From Amia ocellicauda (taxonomy: Eukaryota; Chordata; Actinopteri; Amiiformes; Amiidae), in NCBI RefSeq assembly GCF_036373705.1, contig NC_089851.1, forward strand, positions 19,969,470 to 20,033,469: DNA of 64,000 bases, read 5' to 3'. The notes beneath the pieces are model-generated. The model was not told the DNA's origin, searched no databases, and saw nothing but the letters and a program-made list of their open reading frames with translations. Shown piece after piece: positions 44,977 through 58,016 of this stretch. Both the position numbers and the translations under genes were made by a program. The first letter of the stretch is position 1; each line of letters starts with the position of its first letter.

Positions 44977-47938
44977 AAAAGTTAATTGTCCGTTATATAT
45001 TTCTAAATGGTAATGGTTTATCACTGGAAATGTCACTTCCAGAAGGTAAGAAAGTGTACTTTCTTAAATGGATCTCTTAATAAAAAGCATTTATAAATAA
45101 GAAAGCAATTACATATTTCACAATGTTTCAGACAGGAGTAAGAATATGGGAGTGTTAATGAAGTGGAAATGTGAACTAGCTGTTCATGCTGAGGAAAAGT
45201 AAGAATTCAAAACATCTTATAGCAGTTTAAAACCCATTGTGACCTGTGAGCAGATTTTACTTTTTATAGAATAACTGTCAGCAAAGTGCTTCTTTTTTAG
45301 ACCATCTTGATTTGAAAGGAAGGAAGCCATGGAAAATGGTATTTCAGGACAGATATTGCAGTTTCCCCAAACATATGACCTGTGTACATTTTTTTTTAAA
45401 TAACATGTGATGGTTACGTGATGGTACACTGTCTGACTTGTTAATTTATCAGATAGGTGCATTGTTGTGTATCAACCGATTGCACTTAATTGTTGTCCTT
45501 TGAATAGGAAATAAATCATTATTATATACCTGATTTGTCATTAGATCTCTGTTGTTTAATTGATAAACAGACAAGGATTCAAAACTTCAATTTTACAACT
45601 TTAAAGGCAAGTGAGGAGAGCAGAAATCAACATAAGAAATAAAATGAAGTAAACATACTGCATTTGTATATTCAGTGTTTTTAAATAAAACTTTTTTGAA
45701 TCAGAAATCAGAATTTAGAATTAGGTCTTCAGTTTATAAGATTTCCAAAACATTTCCTTTTAGTGTTATCTTTGTGTGTGTGTGCGTGTTTTCCCCTACC
45801 AAAAATTTCAGTGTAAATGTTATCTGGGAAAGTTAATATAACAAGACAGTAAATTACCTTGACTGGGTGGCACACTTGGTATAATAAAATGTCAGCTCCA
45901 GAAACTGAAACCAGCGCAGTGTTGATGTGTTTTGAAGAGGTCAAGTCAAAACTGATCAGATGTTGGGGCACAAAACCAAAGGCGGTATAATCTCTAAAGA
46001 TTGTTTTATTTAACAAAGAAACATTTTTATATTCAATCTAACAAGAACTGTAACCTTTTATGTTCATCCATCTTGAATTATTTTACTGTTGTTGTTTTTT
46101 TATCTCTTAAAACTTTTAATTTAAATAAATACAGAATTGAATGAATGTAATATTGTGTAATGTGTCCATACAGCAAACAACAAAGTGAAACTGATAAAGC
46201 GCATAGCAGAACAAATCTGTCCAGAATAGTCTTTCATTAATATTATCTAATACTATCACGAGTTTTCTTTAAAACTAATTTTTTGGTGTAATTTTAATTA
46301 GCAATTGAGTCCTTGGGTCAATGTCACAGGAAAACACATCAACATAGACCGTATTGAGTCTTGTTATACATATCAAAAGAGCAATGTTTGGAAGCAGGTA
46401 GCAACAATCCCTATGAAGTAAAGTTTCACACATTTTAGAGAAATACAATGCTTAAAAAACAGCTGTTCCTAAATATCCAAATCCATGACTAATGCCTGAT
46501 CAGGAGGCTTATTATAATTAGTGATATTAAAATGTAATAATAAGCAACAAACTACTTATTTTAATTGAAGCCTGTAACCTCTGCAAAGCTTGTCATTTGC
46601 CTGACCAAGACCCTGTGACACAAAATCAATACCTTGTGGCCTTTTCTTCTGCTTGTCTAACAAAAATGTATGGTATGTGATCCCAGCCTCTTTCTGACCT
46701 TTGGGGACTCAATGATGGATGACACAATTCCATATTCATATGAGGGAATTCATTCATAGTTTACACATTTGTACTAAAGTCTAGATGGCATGGCATCTGT
46801 TTTTATAGTGTCCCTGTATTACAGTTTTATCTTGCCACATGAAAGCTAAATTTGGGGAATAACTGGGTATGTTATTCCTGAAGTGTGATTGTGTGGCTCT
46901 AGTTGAAAAATTGGTATATCTTCAGTCATTCATATAAACATGGGGAGATTCATCATGCTGAAATTAATGCAGGATAAAAGAGCCCTAATTCATCTTGGTG
47001 CACTTTTCTGCTTTATATGTGTTGTAAAGATTTTGATATCTCTTATGTTGATCTTATTATCAGTGTACTTATATTATATCTATATCCTTCTCATGAGACG
47101 TCAGTAGCTACTATAATCTACTCTTCAATAACTGAAGAGTTGAGATGAGGGATGTGAGGTCACAGATATGTAGATAGAATAGTTAGTGCTTATAAGATGC
47201 ACAAGATAGCGCCTCTTCATTCAGAGCTTTTACTTACACACTGGTGGAGACCGGAAACTCATAATGCTTCCTCTGTAATAAAAGGAGGATTGAATAAGAC
47301 TCTGAAAGGCACTGTTACTTATATCACTATTTGACAAGAGAGGGCAAGCCCAAGAATAAATCACCTTTATCCTATGGCCTTGTGACTAATCAGCATGCAT
47401 CTAGCCCTCTCACTTGGAAGAAATTTACATAATCTCTCCCACTGTCGATCTTCAGAGTAACTACTTTACGAAACAGTGAATATTTCTCTTACAATGCGGA
47501 TAATGGATTGCAAATGCCACAGTGCACATGACATTATTCATAAAGAAAACTCTGCTGACACATTGAATGAAAAAGACACATCATTATGTATTTTTCTGAA
47601 GATTGTTTGGCCGGAACTTTCTTCCTAAAACATACCAAGAAATGTGACTTTAATTGGTATGTTCATGTATCTCTCTGCCAGTTGAAGCAATAGTCATTAC
47701 CTTTGGAGTTTAATTCTTATGTAGGTTGACCAGAAAATGTCTATCAAATTGTATGGGCATGAGTAATATGGGACTCCTTACGTGACCCTTGGCTGAGCAC
47801 TATAAAAAATCACATCCAACATCAGGCTTTTGCACCCCTTGATCAACCAAGCACCTAAATAGTAGATCTATCATTTCAGTTCCCAAGTAGGGTGATCTCT
47901 AGCAGATGCATACATTCCTTGGCATCAGTCTAATGTCT

Positions 47939-48020
47939 ATTATTATTAAAATTATTCATATTATTATATTTAAATGTATTTAGCAGACACCTTTGTCCAA
48001 AGGTCACAACTTACCTGATA
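47939..48020 (-). repeat. degenerate SINE/LINE-type tail
   Basis: ATT-rich start, then atttagcagacacctttgtc and caaaggtcacaactta, a diverged minus-orientation copy of the tail at 24.3 and 54.3 kb. Confidence 0.55.
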
Positions 48021-50282
48021 TAACAATAATTAACATAAAATATGCTGTACCTGTGTAATGCAATTAGAAAGTAACTAATATGTTAATATCTGGCCTGATA
48101 AAATAACCAGCACGGCTAGCTGATAAACACAGTGAGTGTTGATTTAAATGGGGTTGTAGGCTGATGTAACTGCCAGTTGTGGGCCTTATGTTTAGGGCCC
48201 TGTTAAATGAAAAACGTTTGAGCTGTGAATGGTGCTTGTAGGCATTAGCGGCATTACTGCAAATGGATTTCACTCTGCTAACCTTCCACACAAAATGCCA
48301 TGGGATTGGTCACATACTAGCGGTATTAGATCAAGAAAATACTTGCAATACTTCAAAGTCGTCCTAAAACCTCTCGCAGTTACGCCAATAATGTTAACAA
48401 AGCACATTCAACAAATGTGGAAGAAATACAAGAGTTACATAGTGTAAGCATGGAACCTTGTGCCTTTACAATGAAGTGGCAACTGTCTGGAACACAAATG
48501 TCAGGATAGGTTTTTATTTCATGCCCGAAAGACAAGGACTGAGTGCACTGGATTGACAGGAACAAAAAAAAAGAAAAAAATATAAGAACTGAACAAAATT
48601 AATAAAAACTATTGCCCATTCTCAATATAATATAGAGGGGGAAACAAACTTAATTAAATGATGCAAAATATGCAGTATACAGCCAGAGCTCATTACAATG
48701 ATTACTGCATCCCATCATGCTTCATGTTCGGCCGCCGTTCCATTCACTTTGGAAAAAAAATGTTGGTCAAATCTATCACTGAAGGAAGCTCTCTGGAATT
48801 CAAATGTAACAACATGGTTAATTGTATTGATAATGTATCCATTTTATTGATGTTTCCTGATCAAAAAGTAGTTTTCAGCAACACAGCTTTTAACTCGACA
48901 AGATTTTTTGCTTTTACAGAACGGCATGTCTGTCATATCAGGTCACATGACATAGCCTATATACTACACTGAATCATTCATCGTCATACTGTGTACTGTA
49001 CTACTTAGTAGTCAGAAAATCAGCGTGCAGCGTGCTCAGCAAACCCACATCAGAGCCCTTAATATATAATGGGAGGCTCCTCCCACTAGCTCATACCATT
49101 TTATACTAAAGTTACTATATATATTATTTTACGTTAATTATCACAACAATAGTATATTCAACAGAATATCTTCAAAATTCTGTATGTTTTACTGGTATAA
49201 TTTCATTTAAAAGGATTCAATTATATGTTTATGTTTTCATTTCACAAACTCACCCCTTTTAACATACAATTAGCTTTTTCTTTCAACCTCCAATATTAAT
49301 TTATTTAATGAAGTGTGTGTTCTCCTTAAACCATTACCTTTAATTTGGCGGTTTCAAACAGTAATGATTTTGAATACCAACTCCGAAGGAATTGTATATT
49401 TCAAGCTAAACCATATTCCTTTCCTGAAGTAAAATATTCTCAATTTCACACAGTGTATACCCTGTATGCGATGGATTGATTTCGTTTTGTTTTTTAAATA
49501 CAGTTAAGATCTCATTTATATATATGTTTTATATATATTTAAACCCTTCTATACAGTATTTAACATGTTCACTTGTTGACTTTATTCACTGTGTTTTAAA
49601 TTAAAGTGTTCAGTCAGTAGAGTAAGTTTCATTGTCATGTGAAGGAAGGGTGCATTTTATCGGCAAGATAAAAGTCTGCTGGGGGGCGAGTTCAGCTATT
49701 CACACATTGGCATACCCTCTGTGTCAGTGAAATATAGCATGTTTAGTGTAAAGTGTACATTGGGCCTAACAAATTAGATGTTGCATCTTTATCCATAATT
49801 ATTTTTGATGTGATGGAGCAGTTCAGTTAGAGATTCACTGCAAGCTGTGTTCACAAAACAGGACATGTAATTCCACTTTAGGGACGACTGTTATAGTCCA
49901 GAGTTGGTGTGTTTTGCAGAAGTAGAAAAAGACGAGTCTAGGCTATTTGGACTAGGAAAAACACCTTAGTGTTTGATAGTGACAACACTAACTTCAGGCA
50001 GTGTTGGAATTGTGTCAGAGGTTGTGGGGGCATCCCCAAGGTGGATGGGGGGATAACACTATGAGGTGTAACAAATCTGACATTAATTAAGAAATATATA
50101 TTAGATTACCAAATAAACTGTTGCATAATCAAACAAGCGTTTCCACATGCAGCTTTACAGCCAGCTTATAAGAATGTGTCCATGATGGTATGGGGGGCTA
50201 AACAGGCCATACATCGGATTGCATGCATACTATATTGCTCTGGTCTGTGTGTGTACTCTATTGGTTTCCATGCACGCTAGAT

Positions 50283-50820
50283 GCAAGAGGGGGCATTAGT
50301 GACCACCATTTTTAAATAAGTTAAATTAAAAAGACATAACAGATAGAAACATTGTATTTTTTATTTCCATAACACAATTTCTGTTTGTTGATAATGTGAT
50401 TTATGTGATATTTGCTGAAATCATGAATGCCCTGACTTCAGGGGAAAATACAGATTACATTTCTTTCACAAACTATGCCAAAAATGTTGCTAATGATATT
50501 TACCAAATGTTCCTACTGTAGCTTGACTAACTGTAGATGAATATAATTATGGAATCAAAATAATTATTTGATTATATGAATAAGTAAAAATGTATTTCCT
50601 GCATTTAAAAAGTGTCCTGCTATAATAGTGGTTTGTGTGGAGTACAATTTCAAATTTCTCCAGGAACGTGGCTTTCTATTGGCTAATTATGCCAAGGCAG
50701 TGCAATAAGCTCTATTGTGATGGGCTGACATGATATATATAAGACATCACAAAACCTATTTTTCAAGTGTTTAAAAGTAGCTGGTCACTTATGCCCCCCG
50801 GTCACTAATGCCCACTCTTG
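50283..50820. mobile_element. putative small inverted-repeat element
   Basis: gcaagagggggcattagtga at the left is mirrored by tcactaatgcccactcttgc at the right, about 538 bp apart. There is no internal coding and no clear target duplication. Confidence 0.35.
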
Positions 50821-51275
50821 CCCTCTCGGTTTGCATGTACCATATCGGTTGTTCATGTGACTTAACTGGGCAGGGCAGGACTAGAGTGACAAAGGGAAAT
50901 AAGGTGGAAGCAGCAGTGTGAGCTTTGTCCTTAAATAACACATTACTGAATTACTTACCCACATCATCTGAGCAAGACATTATAGATGACTTTTTAAGTA
51001 TTTATCACATTGTGTCCATGGTTGACACCTATGGGGCCCCGTTTCTGTTAGACATCCTTTTGTGCACGGAGTAGAGCTGTCCCGAAGGGTACATTTTTAC
51101 CTTTGATGGTTTGGAATACATTACCGAATGAAGGTTCGAAGCTTTGTTGGTGCTAATGTGCAAAATTTATCGATGACGTCACATTGTAATCCTAGAGATC
51201 AAGGTTTGTGATCTTGAGGCTCAGCTTGTTGATCTGTGCTGTATTAGTGATATAAAATAATTAGTCAATCAACCC

Positions 51276-51806
51276 ATGAGAGAGATGGTGTGCATGCCAA
51301 AACCTAGGAGAGTTGAGACCGTAGAGCAGGAAAGTGTAGAGAACTGCTGGTTTACAGGGCGTGCAGAACTCATAGAGACATCCCAGGAGCTAGAATTGCC
51401 CAACAGGTTCCAACTGCTGGACACCAAGTTGGACAGTGTCAGCTCAAAGGGTGATGGGGGGGCAGTTGAGCACCAGAGCACCATGGTGCCCACTCCCCCC
51501 CAGAAGAAGGAGGTAGTTATAGTAGGAGACTCAATTCTTAGAGGTGTAGATCACACAGTGTGTTCTAGTGATAAGGAGACCCGCATGGTATCTTGCCTGC
51601 CTGGTGCTCAGGTTGCAGATCTCCCTAAACTAGTAGACGGGCTACTGGTCAAAGCCAGAGGGAATCCACTGGTCATGGTCCACATTGGAACCAATGACAT
51701 AGCAAAAGGTAGGACAGGGGATGAATACAAGTTGAAAGGATACACACAGTTTAGGAGGGACAGGCAAAATCGAAGAGGGGGTGGGGTAGCATTATACAGT
51801 ATGTGA
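51276..51806 (+). pseudogene. CR1 ORF1 esterase domain joined to endonuclease fragment
   Basis: The frame reads KKEVVIVGDSILRGVDHTVC (block I Ser in GDS), then a CLPGAQVADL segment and HIGTNDIAKG (Asn of the SGNH set, GTND), as in CR1 ORF1 esterase domains. It then passes straight into YTQFRRDRQNRRGGGVALYS, an endonuclease motif of ORF2. The intervening end of ORF1 and start of ORF2 have been deleted in frame. Confidence 0.75.
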
Positions 51807-51829
51807 AAAATTACATTGAGGCAGAAGAA

Positions 51830-52377
51830 CTCAAATTAGATCCCAGTAACGGAACAGAATCTTTGTGGGTCAAACTGAACAACAGATCTGGAGGATTAGT
51901 GGTAGAGTGTGTTACAGACCACCCAACTCAGATATTCAGCAAGATGTTGCATTGTACAGTGTAATCAGGACTGCATGTAGCAAGGATGTGGCTGTTATAA
52001 TGGGGGATTTCAATTTTCCTAACATAGACTGGGAAAGCCCGGTTGGGACTACAGAAGCAGAAATAGAAATGGTTGAGATGGTAAATGACTGCTTTCTAAC
52101 TCAATTTGTCAGGGAACCAACCAGGGAGAGGGCATGTATTGACTTGATATTTTCAAATGACCAAGATAGAGTCAGGGGGATAGTAGTTAGAGAACCAATG
52201 GCAAATTGTGATCACAATATGGTTAGCTTTGAGGCATTCTTTCAAAAAACAAGGTCCAAGTCTAAAACAATGGTCTACAATTTTAGAAAAGCAAACCTTG
52301 ACGGTATGAGGCTGCATTTAGAAGAGGTGGACTTAGACTGGAGCACACTGGATACAGATTCAGTTGAAAATGGATGA
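51830..52377 (+). pseudogene. CR1 apurinic-type endonuclease fragment
   Basis: Motifs RVCYRPPNSD, VIMGDFNFPNIDW and IDLIFSNDQD, then NCDHNMVSFE, are the Asp/Asn/His catalytic blocks of LINE endonucleases. It is separated from the preceding piece by a frameshift. Confidence 0.8.
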
Positions 52378-52694
52378 GTATATTTTAAGAATATACTACT
52401 TGAGGCTCAGGAGAAATTTATACCAAAACTTAGCAAATTGAGTACCAGAAATCATTGGCCAAAATGGTTTAATAGAGGTATGCAAAAAAAATCAAGAGAA
52501 AGAAAATGTTGTATAGCGCATACAAAAGGGATGGAGACGAAACAAAATACAAAGAATATGTTGAGCTGCAAAGAGATCTTAAGAAAGGGATCAGGAAAGC
52601 AAAGAGGGAAATAGAAAGAAACAGCTCTTGGAGCTAAAGCTAATGCAAAGAGCTTTTTCAATACTACAACAGCAAGCGGTCAATAAAGGAGGAA

Positions 52695-53676
52695 GTGAAA
52701 CAGATAAAGGGCAAAAACGGATGTATCTTGGAAATCGAACAAGATGTGGCAAATGTTCTAAATATGTATTTCACAGAGGTTTTTACAAAAGAAACAACAG
52801 ATAGCATGCCACAGGTTGACAATCAGTCCAGTCAAACCCTAAGAGAGATCAGGATAAATGAGGAGGAGGTACTAAAGGGACTAGCAGAATTAAAAACAAA
52901 CAAATCACCTGGGCCAGATGGTATATTCCCAACAATACTTAAAGAAATGAGGGAAATGATTTATAGACCGCTAACTCAAATATTCCAAATGAAACTTAGA
53001 ACAGGGGATGTGCCGACTGACTGGAAGACAGCAAATGTCATACCAATCCACAAGAAAGGTGACAAAACTGAGCCAGGAAACTACAAACCAGTCAGTCTCA
53101 CCTGCATCACCTGTAAAATGTTGGAGAAAATTATTAGACAGAAAACAGAGGAGCATCTCAATGAAAACCATATACTTGGAGATAGATGGAGATGGGTTTA
53201 GACGAGGCAGATCATGTCTTACTAATTCATTAGAGTTTTTTGAACATGCAACTGCAGCTGCAGATCATGTGAAAGCATATGATATGATATACACAGTACA
53301 GGCTATTCAAAGGGCCTTAGATAATATTCATTTGTGGGCCAACACCTGGCAGATGAAATTCAATGTGGACAAGTGCAAGGTAATACATGCAGGTAAAAAA
53401 AATATCAACTATAATTACACTATGGGAGGAATAGAACTAGATGAAGTAACACATGAGAAAGACCTAGGAGTCTATGTGGACTCCTCACTTTCTCCATCCA
53501 AACAATGTGGGGAAGCAATAAAAAAGGCAAACACAATGTTAGTGTATATTGTCAAAAGTGTAGAATTTAAAACAAGGGCAGTAATGTTCAGACTGTACAA
53601 TGCACTAGTTAGAGCTCATCTGGATACTGTGGACAGTTCTGGGCTCCACACTTCAAGAAAGATATCGCTGCTCTAG
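52695..53676 (+). pseudogene. CR1 reverse transcriptase fragments, catalytic core deleted
   Basis: The first piece carries NKSPGPDGIFPTILKEM and DWKTANVIPIHKKGDK. A frameshift near 53190 leads to FRRGRSCLTNSLEFFEHATA. That frame jumps from KAYDMIY directly to ALDNIHLWANTWQMKFNVDK, so the LDF(S/Q)KAFD to (F/Y)ADD block is gone. DLGVYVDSSLSPSKQCGEAI and the C-terminal TRGHKWKL...TFKNRLD piece (53786-54046) follow in other frames. Confidence 0.82.
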
Positions 53677-54251
53677 AGGCAGTTCAGAGGAGAGCAACCA
53701 GACTTATTCCAGGTCTGAAGGGAATATCCTACTGAGAGACTGAGGGACCTGAACCTTTTCACCCTGGAACAGAGGAGACTACGTCTTGATCCAAGTCTTC
53801 AAAATCATGAAAGGCATCAACCACATCAAACCAGAGGAGCTTTTCCAGATCAGCAGGGACACACGCACCCGGGGACACAAATGGAAATTGGGCTTCAAGG
53901 CATTCAAAACGGAAAACAGGAGACACGTCTTTACACAGAGAGTCGTCACAATCTGGAACAAACTCCCTAGCGATGTGGTAGATGCTGAAAGTTTGGGAAC
54001 ATTTAAAAATAGACTGGATAGGATCCTTGGATCACTTTGTTATTAATGGACACCAAACGAGCACGATGGGTTGAATGGCCTCCTCTCGTTTGTACACTTT
54101 CTTATGTTCTTATTTTCTTATACCTATCAAACACATTTGTATTATATTGTTTTCCAGTTTAGCTGTATATTGTTCATGGATTCACATCTAAAAATTGTAA
54201 TTGATGATCTTATGTTTAATATACAGTATGTGAGGTCTATTGTATATTTAG

Positions 54252-54252
<1 letters not shown>

Positions 54253-54317
<65 letters not shown>

Positions 54318-54440
54318 TCTTGGCAGACCCCCTTATCCAGGGTGACTTACAAAACATAAGAGCAATACAAAGTGCAATAATACAGTACAGTTCAAAGCAT
54401 AATGCAACTTACAAATTCCAATTTACACAAGTGTATAGGA
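54253..54440 (-). repeat. (ATT)n microsatellite and SINE/LINE-type tail, minus orientation
   Basis: About 22 ATT units, then cttggcagacccccttatcc, agggtgacttac and about 100 further bases (aagagcaatacaaagtgcaa). This is the best-preserved copy of the tail family in the window. Confidence 0.8.
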
Positions 54441-54674
54441 AATATACAGTAAACAATACAAGTCCTACATCCTAGATAGTCCTAGCTAGTCCAGGCATCG
54501 TTAAGAGCTAAGGGAAAGAAGGCATAGGGGAAATCAAAATAAACAATACGAGTACTAGTAATGCAAAGCAAGGGGTACGTCAAAACGTTACATTGAATCA
54601 TTATGTCAAACAGGGGACAGACCTTACAGAAATGAATACATTGTACATATAATAGATTTCATGATACTATAGGG

Positions 54675-54880
54675 CAGGAGTGGCTAACCCTGTTCCTGGA
54701 GAGCTGCAATCCTGCAGGTTTTCCAGGTCTCTCTAAATCACCAATCATTGGATACCTTGAACACAGGGACATTGAGCCTAATTAAGACACACAATTGGTT
54801 CAATTAAGCTGTTAACGATCTGGATTGAACAAAAACCTGTAGACCCTGCAGCTCTCCACGACCAGGGTTAGCCACCCCTG
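54675..54880. mobile_element. hAT-type MITE with perfect 8-bp target duplication
   Basis: A 206-bp element with inverted ends caggagtggctaaccctgtt and its mirror ccagggttagccacccctg. Both sides carry CTATAGGG (54667-54674 and 54881-54888). Eight-base duplications and these ends indicate the hAT superfamily. It is non-coding and non-autonomous. Confidence 0.93.
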
Positions 54881-55131
54881 CTATAGGGTATTAGTTCTAG
54901 TATTTTTTTTTCTAGTTGATTTTAAATATAAAGACAGACTATTTGTCACAATTTTTTTTCTGGCATCTGGCCCTTCACAGTAGTATTTTTTCCAAATAGC
55001 ACCTCACATTGTTAACTAAAGAGACTTTACTAACTTCAAGACATCTATGACATATAGTAATTAAAGTGGTTTGGCTACTAAAAATATATAATCAGGAGCT
55101 GGATGGCCCCAAGAAATTTGGTATTGCTACT

Positions 55132-55134
<3 letters not shown>

Positions 55135-55188
<54 letters not shown>
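55135..55188. repeat. (AT)n microsatellite
   Basis: About 27 AT units. Confidence 0.95.
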
Positions 55189-55194
<6 letters not shown>

Positions 55195-58016
55195 TTAGGA
55201 ACTAGATGGCTCGTAGATATTTTGGCTGATTTTATTACCTGAATCCCTGTCACAACATCCTAGACCTAAGAATAATTAGTGTACTAAATTTGGCTATGTA
55301 ACACATTATTATTATTCCTAATAATTTAATTTAGCTTGACGCCATTATCCAAGATGAAGGTCATACAAGCACTAACATAAAATGTTCTATAGATTATAAG
55401 ATACACACTTTAAAGTTAGGTCTAAAATCACTATACACTCAACATATGAAAACATTAAAAGGTCTACAAGTCAGTGTTAATTTTGGCAGCTATTTTAGAT
55501 TTTGTGTTAGTCTTACTCTTTCAACTAAAATGCTTATCAGTTTTATTCACATTTTAGACATTTCAAATTTCAATAGTTTTAGTTAAGATTAGTCGACGAA
55601 AATGCCTGTTATTTTAGTCTAGTTTTAGTCAATGTAATTTTAGTCCATGTATTTATTTTTTATTTTTGTTAACTTCATTATCACCATTATGGATTATGTC
55701 TGATGGCAGATGATTACATCAAATAGTGGATGGATGCAAAACATAAACATATTGAGTGACTTAATTTGAAATGTATTTGAAATCAAGTCACAAACAGCTA
55801 TTGTAAACTTCACGGTCACAAATTACTGTAATTCACATTATTTTCAGTTTGAAGTCTCTATTGAAAATGTGTGTAATAAGAATAGTCACAAGAACAGTAC
55901 GGAAGCATATAGTGTACTTTATTAAATTGCAAATACAATCCCACAGTTGCATTTTCATGTATGCACGCGTTATTTAGGTCACAATGCAAATACAATCATC
56001 CCATCTGTATTTTTATATTCCAGTATGCACAATTGGGTTACGGCGAGATGGGGAATTGAACACCAGTCTCCTGTGGCAAAATCTTACTGCATCACTAAAA
56101 GGCCTCTAAGCAAGGCTCGTAATCGTTACAATATCATGTTCAAACACGTCCCCCACTGATAAACAAAAGATTGTATGTTTAAAGTGATATAGCATAAGCA
56201 TATCTTTAAGCATGTCACTGAAAATAGGTCGATGACAAATATTTTTCGTCTTTACACTGCTACAAGTGTAATCCAAAGACACATATTTAATATATTGCAG
56301 AATGTGTGCTAGCTAGCTGGATTTACCTCTTAAAAAGACAACAAATAGTAAGAGAGAGGTGCAAACAACAGTACTTATTTGTAGACAGTCAGGCACCACA
56401 CTCCAAAATACTTCTACTCCGAGGCATCCCATCAATCTCCTTTCCCCCATGATCAGCTCCCCCAATCACAGTGCCCACGCCTATCACACATGGAGCTAAC
56501 CTTCGAACTTGGAAACTATAAAAATTCCCCTCAATACATCAGATGCCCAATTTACTTCCCCACCCCCCAACACACACAACTGACTCACACACACTCTGCA
56601 GTCCCTCCGTCTCACATAATAGTCCCAGATGGCTGTATATAAAGCTACCATAAGCTGGAGCCAACACTGCTATGTACACAGTTTTATGACCTGGTCAGAT
56701 GGAAATCTGCTTGTTTTTGTTTATTTTTAATTTAGAAAAGTAAAAGTACCGTGATTCAAGAATATTTCTGTCCGTACATAATAATGTGGTGGTTAATCCT
56801 GGTTCTTCAGTGCCACCATATCTGCGGGTTTTGTTTGAACTGGTATCTTAATATTCTTAAAGCATAATTGCTTAAAGCAGGGGATTTGTTTACGGAATTA
56901 CAGGTTGACCAAAGACAAGACTGTGAATCTTCCTCTTGAATCTAGCAGTGGTTTAGAGCATTGTTTTTATATAATGCACCTCCCTTTTTTCAGGACTAAG
57001 CTAACAAAACCTATTTCCTGGAAAGAAAACATCAGACCCTTTGAAGTACACATTTTCTACTCATTAATGCTCATAGACACTTTTTCATCTATGGCTGGAC
57101 GACTACTTTGCAAAATTTGACATGCATTAGTAGAAGTTATACGTGCATCGCCATGGTAACTAAAGTAAGTGCACAGCTGGAGGCAAATCCTAGCCTCTAC
57201 AATTGAAGAAAGTCCCAGATAGCTCGAAATACTGTATTTCTGTAATAGAGTGACTAAGAGAGGATCTCATTCTGTGGTCAGTGTCAGTGGCCAGAGCATC
57301 AATTGCTTGCTCTGCCAGCTCAGTCTAAGCTGGCCCTTAAATGTATATAAACTTAACTTAAGACTTAACATACAACTCTTCAACAGAGCAGCTTGGGAAG
57401 AGCAGTGAACTTTAGTTGCCTCCAAAGATTATATATTATGTATTATATAGTTTATCATAGAATAAATAATTCTGTAATCGTATAAAACTTCCAAGAACAG
57501 TCATCCAGTTGATGGCCGTGCATTGCATCAAAAATGCTTCAGCTGACCAAACAGTCATACAGCATTGCTGCCATTTGGATCCACTTCACAGATTCTGTTC
57601 AGCTGGCTGCAGGGAATTTAAAGAATATAAAACAAAACTGACATCTGATGCCCGAGACCTCTAAGGAATAATAAATAATTTACCAAACTTTACCAGAGAG
57701 CAAAGAATGCTGGTGTTCTGTAACTGAGGTATAAAACAAACAGGTTTCATTTTAGTTTAAGTTTTAAATGTTTCCCTGTATCTATTATTCAAAGTAGATA
57801 TTTAATGTTGTATTATTGTTACACGTGTTTTAGAGCCATTTAAATTAAGAACCTGGACTGCTCATGGCCATAGAGGAACCAGAGTTGAAAAACACTGGGT
57901 AACACAACATGTAAGGGTGTTTTAAATTTGTACAGAATGCATAATGTGAAAATATACAGTATGAGTATGTGTGTCTACAAAATGAAGTTACAGTCAAGTA
58001 CTTGGTTTGCAATATA
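55189..58016. other. non-coding region between repeats
   Basis: 2.8 kb without recognised genes. Near 57860-57900 a short stretch (gaggaaccagagttgaaaaa) recalls an hAT MITE end but is too short to call. Confidence 0.5.

Larger units (their letters stand above)
40491..51185. other. gene-poor region with simple repeats
   Basis: About 10.7 kb without a host gene that I can recognise. A minus-strand frame at 40679-41014 (with a second frame to 40510) reads like a decayed protein (KSLQSKRSNETFFSELENN), but I do not know the family. The region also has (ATTT)n, (GATA)n, a SINE-type tail at 47.95 kb and a putative small inverted-repeat element at 50.3-50.8 kb. Confidence 0.55.
51186..54118 (+). mobile_element. 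CR1-type LINE, rearranged and 5'-truncated
   Basis: A 2.9-kb non-LTR retrotransposon. In order: the end of the ORF1 coiled-coil region, an SGNH/GDSL esterase-like domain, an endonuclease domain, reverse-transcriptase pieces, and a 3' end reading ggcctcctctcgtttgtaca, then repeated TTCTTATG-like words. The 5' end starts inside ORF1, at the segment shared with the minus-strand fragment near 5.9 kb. Frames are interrupted and the catalytic core of the polymerase is absent, so the copy is dead. Confidence 0.88.

Noticed and set aside
52452-52661. Minus-strand frame inside the LINE with Phe/Pro/Cys-rich residues
   Set aside because: It is the antisense of CR1 ORF2, not a gene.
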